Source of the DNA: Lachnospiraceae bacterium Zagget3
Lineage (GTDB): Bacteria > Bacillota_A > Clostridia > Lachnospirales > Lachnospiraceae
Direction: 5' to 3'
DNA length: 64,000 nucleotides
NCBI GenBank assembly: GCA_001941025.1
Contig: MSHE01000016.1
Location: 1-64,000 of the forward strand
In this document: positions 63,356-64,000 of the stretch, piece by piece
Layout: each line of letters starts with the position of its first letter
How positions within the stretch are numbered: the stretch's first letter is position 1
Made by a program: the position numbers and the translations under genes
Notes under the pieces: generated by a model
Told to the model about the DNA's origin: nothing
Seen by the model: the letters and a program-made list of their open reading frames with translations, nothing else
Databases searched by the model: none

Positions 63356-64000
63356 ATGGGACAGAAAGTTAATCCGAACGGACTGAGAGTTGGGATCATT
63401 AAAGACTGGAATTCGAAATGGTACGCGGAGAAGGACTTCGCGGATCTTCTCGTGGAAGATTATAACATTCGGCAGTTTTTAAAGAAGAAGCTGTACAGTG
63501 CCGGAATCTCCCGTATAGAGATCGAGCGCGCCTCCGACCGTGTGAAGGTCACGGTCTATACCGCAAAGCCCGGTGTCGTGATCGGCAAAGGCGGCGCCGA
63601 GATCGAGAAAGTGAAAACAGAGCTGCAGAAGCTGACGGATAAGAAGCTGATCGTTGATATCAAAGAAGTGAAGCGACCGGACAAGGACGCGCAGCTGGTG
63701 GCGGAGAATATTGCCCAACAGCTCGAAAATCGGATTTCTTTCCGTCGCGCGATGAAGGCCTGCATGGGACGCGCGATGAAGGCGGGCGCCCTGGGCATCA
63801 AGACGATGGTGGCCGGCCGGCTCGGCGGAGCGGATATCGCCCGCAAAGAGTTCTACAGCGAAGGAACGATTCCTCTTCAGACGCTCCGCGCGGATATTGA
63901 CTATGGATTCGCGGAGGCGGACACGACCTACGGCAAGGTGGGCGTGAAAGTCTGGATTTACAAAGGCGAGATCCTTCCCAGAAAAGAACAGGAAGGGGGA
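63356..64000 (+). CDS. rpsC: Ribosomal protein S3 (3' end cut by window)
   Basis: 215 codons are present with no stop, so only the last few residues are missing. [20 protein letters not shown], the KH-domain [15 protein letters not shown] and [17 protein letters not shown] are diagnostic. S3 lines the mRNA entry channel. GTAGGAGG precedes the ATG. The S10 operon should continue with rplP beyond the window. Confidence 0.98.
   Translation, partial: MGQKVNPNGLRVGIIKDWNSKWYAEKDFADLLVEDYNIRQFLKKKLYSAGISRIEIERASDRVKVTVYTAKPGVVIGKGGAEIEKVKTELQKLTDKKLIVDIKEVKRPDKDAQLVAENIAQQLENRISFRRAMKACMGRAMKAGALGIKTMVAGRLGGADIARKEFYSEGTIPLQTLRADIDYGFAEADTTYGKVGVKVWIYKGEILPRKEQEGG

Overview
The window reads as a GC-rich chromosome segment from a Gram-positive Clostridia member, most likely Lachnospiraceae. 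This is inferred from gene content: a secretin-free Tad/Flp pilus locus with DUF-type accessory proteins, a CarD regulator, small conserved proteins of the DUF6145 and TIGR04076 type, consensus sigma-A promoters, strong AGGAGG ribosome binding sites, and an S10 ribosomal operon in the usual order. I see no phage, insertion sequence or CRISPR array; it looks like a core chromosome with several lineage-specific surface and regulatory modules.

Layout. 1-725: 3' end of a 23S rRNA, then tRNA-Asp, -Thr, -Tyr, -fMet, -Phe and -Lys and a two-way terminator; no 5S gene follows the 23S. 753-2102: a MATE exporter (minus) with its own promoter and a palindromic operator candidate. 2256-5027: a zinc-finger (DUF4428-like) protein and a membrane-anchored propeller-like protein. 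5259-14801: a Tad pilus operon (two prepilin peptidases, a TadZ-like protein, TadA ATPase, TadB, TadC, Flp pilin, three TadE/DUF5702-type pseudopilins, an FHA protein). 14819-16845 (minus): murG, a lipoprotein and a HIT protein. 17093-26270: pgi, NfeD and SPFH membrane proteins, argF, birA, a DUF6145 protein, coaX, dusB, greA, lysS.

26412-32507 is the most unusual unit: a STAS anti-anti-sigma-type protein, a membrane sensor that joins a SpoIIE/PP2C phosphatase to an RsbW-like kinase domain, and an amino-acid ABC transporter whose two solute-binding domains, permease and ATPase lie on one reading path interrupted by a +1 shift at a C6 run. The ATPase carries an extra C-terminal domain resembling a degenerate RsbW ATPase. 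This suggests a partner-switching pathway coupled to solute uptake or sensing.

32617-41386: tRNA-Ala, YlmH, a nitroreductase-like protein, a TIGR04076 protein, then a secreted set: an NlpC/P60 hydrolase, a GH5 glucanase with cell-wall-binding repeats, mtnA, and a CHAP protein ending in a sortase fold that has lost its catalytic His. 41445-51532: two minus-strand tRNAs, a second MATE exporter, CarD, a class A penicillin-binding protein, aroA, a patatin-like protein, a GNAT protein, an OFA-type MFS carrier and a flippase-like membrane protein. 51563-55315: an FMN-riboswitch-controlled ribD-ribE-ribBA-ribH operon. 55312-59322: metF, aspartate kinase, nth and an rRNA-type methyltransferase. 59495-64000: the S10 operon with a structured leader, running off the window inside rpsC.
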